From assembly GCF_001368815.1 (NCBI RefSeq), contig NZ_CTEI01000002.1:310001-374000 (forward strand): a stretch of 64,000 bases of DNA, given 5' to 3'. The notes under the pieces are model-generated. The model ran no database searches. It saw only the letters and a list, made by a program, of their open reading frames with translations, and was not told where the DNA came from. Positions 62,734 to 64,000 of the stretch are shown one piece after another. The stretch is from Paraliobacillus sp. PM-2 (GTDB taxonomy: Bacteria; Bacillota; Bacilli; Bacillales; Amphibacillaceae). Within the stretch, counting starts at the first letter, position 1. Every line of letters begins with the position of its first letter. The translations under genes and the position numbers were made by a program.

Positions 62734-63385
62734 TTACTCTCAGCCTCCGTTCCACGAATCTACCAATTAATGTAAGACCCATGACCATTAACCAGTATAA
62801 TACACCAACAAATAGTAATGGTTCAAAATTTCGATACAGGTCTGCCCCAACAACTTGAGCACGTCGCATCAAATCTAAGTATCCAATCGTTGAAACTAAA
62901 GCAGATTCCTTCGTTAATGTAATAAATTCATTCATTAATGCTGGTAAAATATTTTTCATTGCTTGTGGCAGAATTATATCTGTCATCATTTGCCGATAAG
63001 GTACCCCTAATGCCAAAGCAGCTTCGGTTTGTCCTTTATCAACTGCTTGAATCCCAGCTCGAATAATTTCGGAGACATAAGCAGATGAATTTAAACCAAA
63101 TGCTAATATTGCAGATAAGAATGGTGTAATATCATAGCCACTTAATTGTGGTACTGCAAAATAGATGAGCATTAATTGTAAAATCAACGGTGTTCCTCGA
63201 AAAATAGAAGTATAGGCATCAGCAAACCATCGTAAAGGACGTATACTCCCTATTTTAAATAAAGCTAATATTGTTCCTATAAAAAAACCAAATAAAATTG
63301 CAAAAAATACAAACTTTAACGTTACCCATATTCCTTCTAGCATAAAAGGAATATAAGGCACAATTTGGCTAAAATCCAAATTCAT
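62726..63385 (-). CDS. artQ: Polar amino acid ABC transporter permease (ArtQ/HisM type)
   Basis: 219 residues, about five membrane helices, with the PAAT permease motifs [19 protein letters not shown] (residues ~58-76) and the EAA loop [22 protein letters not shown] (~131-152). It forms the homodimeric pore for the ATPase encoded downstream. GAGGTG precedes the ATG. Between it and the binding-protein gene lie 29 bases, so the three genes form one operon read right to left. Confidence 0.88.
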   Translation of the reverse strand: MNLDFSQIVPYIPFMLEGIWVTLKFVFFAILFGFFIGTILALFKIGSIRPLRWFADAYTSIFRGTPLILQLMLIYFAVPQLSGYDITPFLSAILAFGLNSSAYVSEIIRAGIQAVDKGQTEAALALGVPYRQMMTDIILPQAMKNILPALMNEFITLTKESALVSTIGYLDLMRRAQVVGADLYRNFEPLLFVGVLYWLMVMGLTLIGRFVERRLRVSD

Positions 63386-63414
63386 GCCTTACACCTCATT
63401 TCTTTCTTATATTG

Positions 63415-64000
63415 TTATTCTTGTTCGTCCAACCATTTATCTTTTAACTCTTGAAGTTTCCCACTTTCTTCTGCTTGTTCTAACACTTCGTTGACTTTTT
63501 CTACAAGATCACTACCTTTTGGAAAAGCAATTGCCATTCCTGGTGAACTTGTCGTTGGATCATCAAATCCTGCAAGGTCTTGTTCTTCAATATACCCAAC
63601 AGCAACAGATTTATCCATATATGCTACATCGATACGATTTGTTATTAATTCTTGAATTAAGGTTGTTCCATCATCTACTGTCTTTAATTCAAAATTATAA
63701 TCTTCTTGAAGTGTTTCCGCGCCCTCTTGCTGAATTGTTCCTAACTGAACACCAATTGTTTTTCCTTCAATATCTTCAAGTTTTTTAACATCAGAATCTT
63801 TTAATGTAACAAACATTTCACCTGAGTGATTGTAAGGTGTAGAAAAATCTACGTTTTTACTTCGATCTTCTGTAGCTGACATACCAGCTAATACCATGTC
63901 TACACGATTACTTTGAAGCGCACCTACTAAACCATCAAATTTCATATCTTTAATTTCAAGTTTATATCCAAGCTCTTCTGCGACATAGTTAGCTAAATCA
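63415..64000 (-). CDS. artP: Amino-acid-binding lipoprotein of the ABC importer (5' end outside the window)
   Basis: The last ~194 residues of a class 3 solute-binding protein; the frame stays open to the window edge (…DLANYVAEELGYKLEIKDMKFDGLVGALQSNRVDMVLAGMSAT). The conserved pattern (GLVGALQSNRVD, EDRSKNVDFSTPY, IGVQLGTIQQEGAE, SVAVGYIEE) is that of polar amino-acid receptors (arginine, glutamine, cystine). The signal peptide and lipobox lie beyond the window. It is first in the operon and delivers substrate to the permease. Confidence 0.85.
   Translation of the reverse strand, partial: DLANYVAEELGYKLEIKDMKFDGLVGALQSNRVDMVLAGMSATEDRSKNVDFSTPYNHSGEMFVTLKDSDVKKLEDIEGKTIGVQLGTIQQEGAETLQEDYNFELKTVDDGTTLIQELITNRIDVAYMDKSVAVGYIEEQDLAGFDDPTTSSPGMAIAFPKGSDLVEKVNEVLEQAEESGKLQELKDKWLDEQE

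Overview
The window is AT-rich and reads as chromosome of a spore-forming, aerobic, low-GC Gram-positive of the Bacillaceae, most like Oceanobacillus or Virgibacillus. This is an inference: it rests on Bacillus-type families, AGGAGG ribosome-binding sites, frequent TTG/GTG starts, sporulation genes (spoVACDE, ylaJ-like lipoproteins, a Spo0E-like regulator), RNase J1 with RpoY, and an ilv-leu operon behind a T-box. There is no tRNA, rRNA, CRISPR array or intact insertion sequence.

From about 1.8 to 32 kb the gene order is largely that of the Bacillus subtilis patA-ykyB-ykuL-dapH-dapL-ykuS-ykuT / ktrC-rnjA-rpoY-def-ykyA-pdhABCD-speA-yktABC-ylaI-ylaJ-ylaN-ftsW-ctaB stretch, read backwards. It holds heme O synthesis and oxidase assembly (ctaB, ctaM), division (ftsW), the iron-linked regulator ylaN, an inositol-phosphatase family gene, a PLP decarboxylase, the pyruvate dehydrogenase operon (its E2 carries two lipoyl domains), deformylase, RNase J1, the K+ channel regulator ktrC, a heterodimeric ABC exporter, a MscS channel, the acetylase branch of diaminopimelate synthesis (dapH, dapL, patA) and the c-di-AMP receptor cbpB/darB. 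Small genes easily missed are an FbpB-like basic protein (31.1 kb) and a Spo0E-like phosphatase (32.5 kb).

From 32.8 to 39.7 kb the content is more accessory: three small lipoprotein or anchored proteins, the spoVAC-spoVAD-spoVAE dipicolinate-channel operon behind a sigma-G-like promoter, a zinc-type alcohol dehydrogenase, an orphan phage-type holin/amidase pair, and a decayed, internally deleted ktrD/ktrB-type K+ transporter.

From 39.9 to 48.4 kb a T-box leader controls ilvB-ilvH-ilvC-leuA-leuB-leuC-leuD. Hand-folding puts AUC (Ile) rather than a leucine codon in the specifier loop.

From 48.8 to 64 kb come a lactonase; a ytr-like operon (GntR regulator, ABC ATPase, large permease) that ends in an ECF sigma factor; a formate/nitrite-type channel; a yybP-like gene under a clear yybP-ykoY manganese riboswitch; an AraC regulator divergent from an unusual two-gene operon pairing an APC-superfamily permease with a GH2 beta-galactosidase, with a cre-like site at its promoter; and a polar amino-acid ABC transporter (artPQR-like) cut by the window end.
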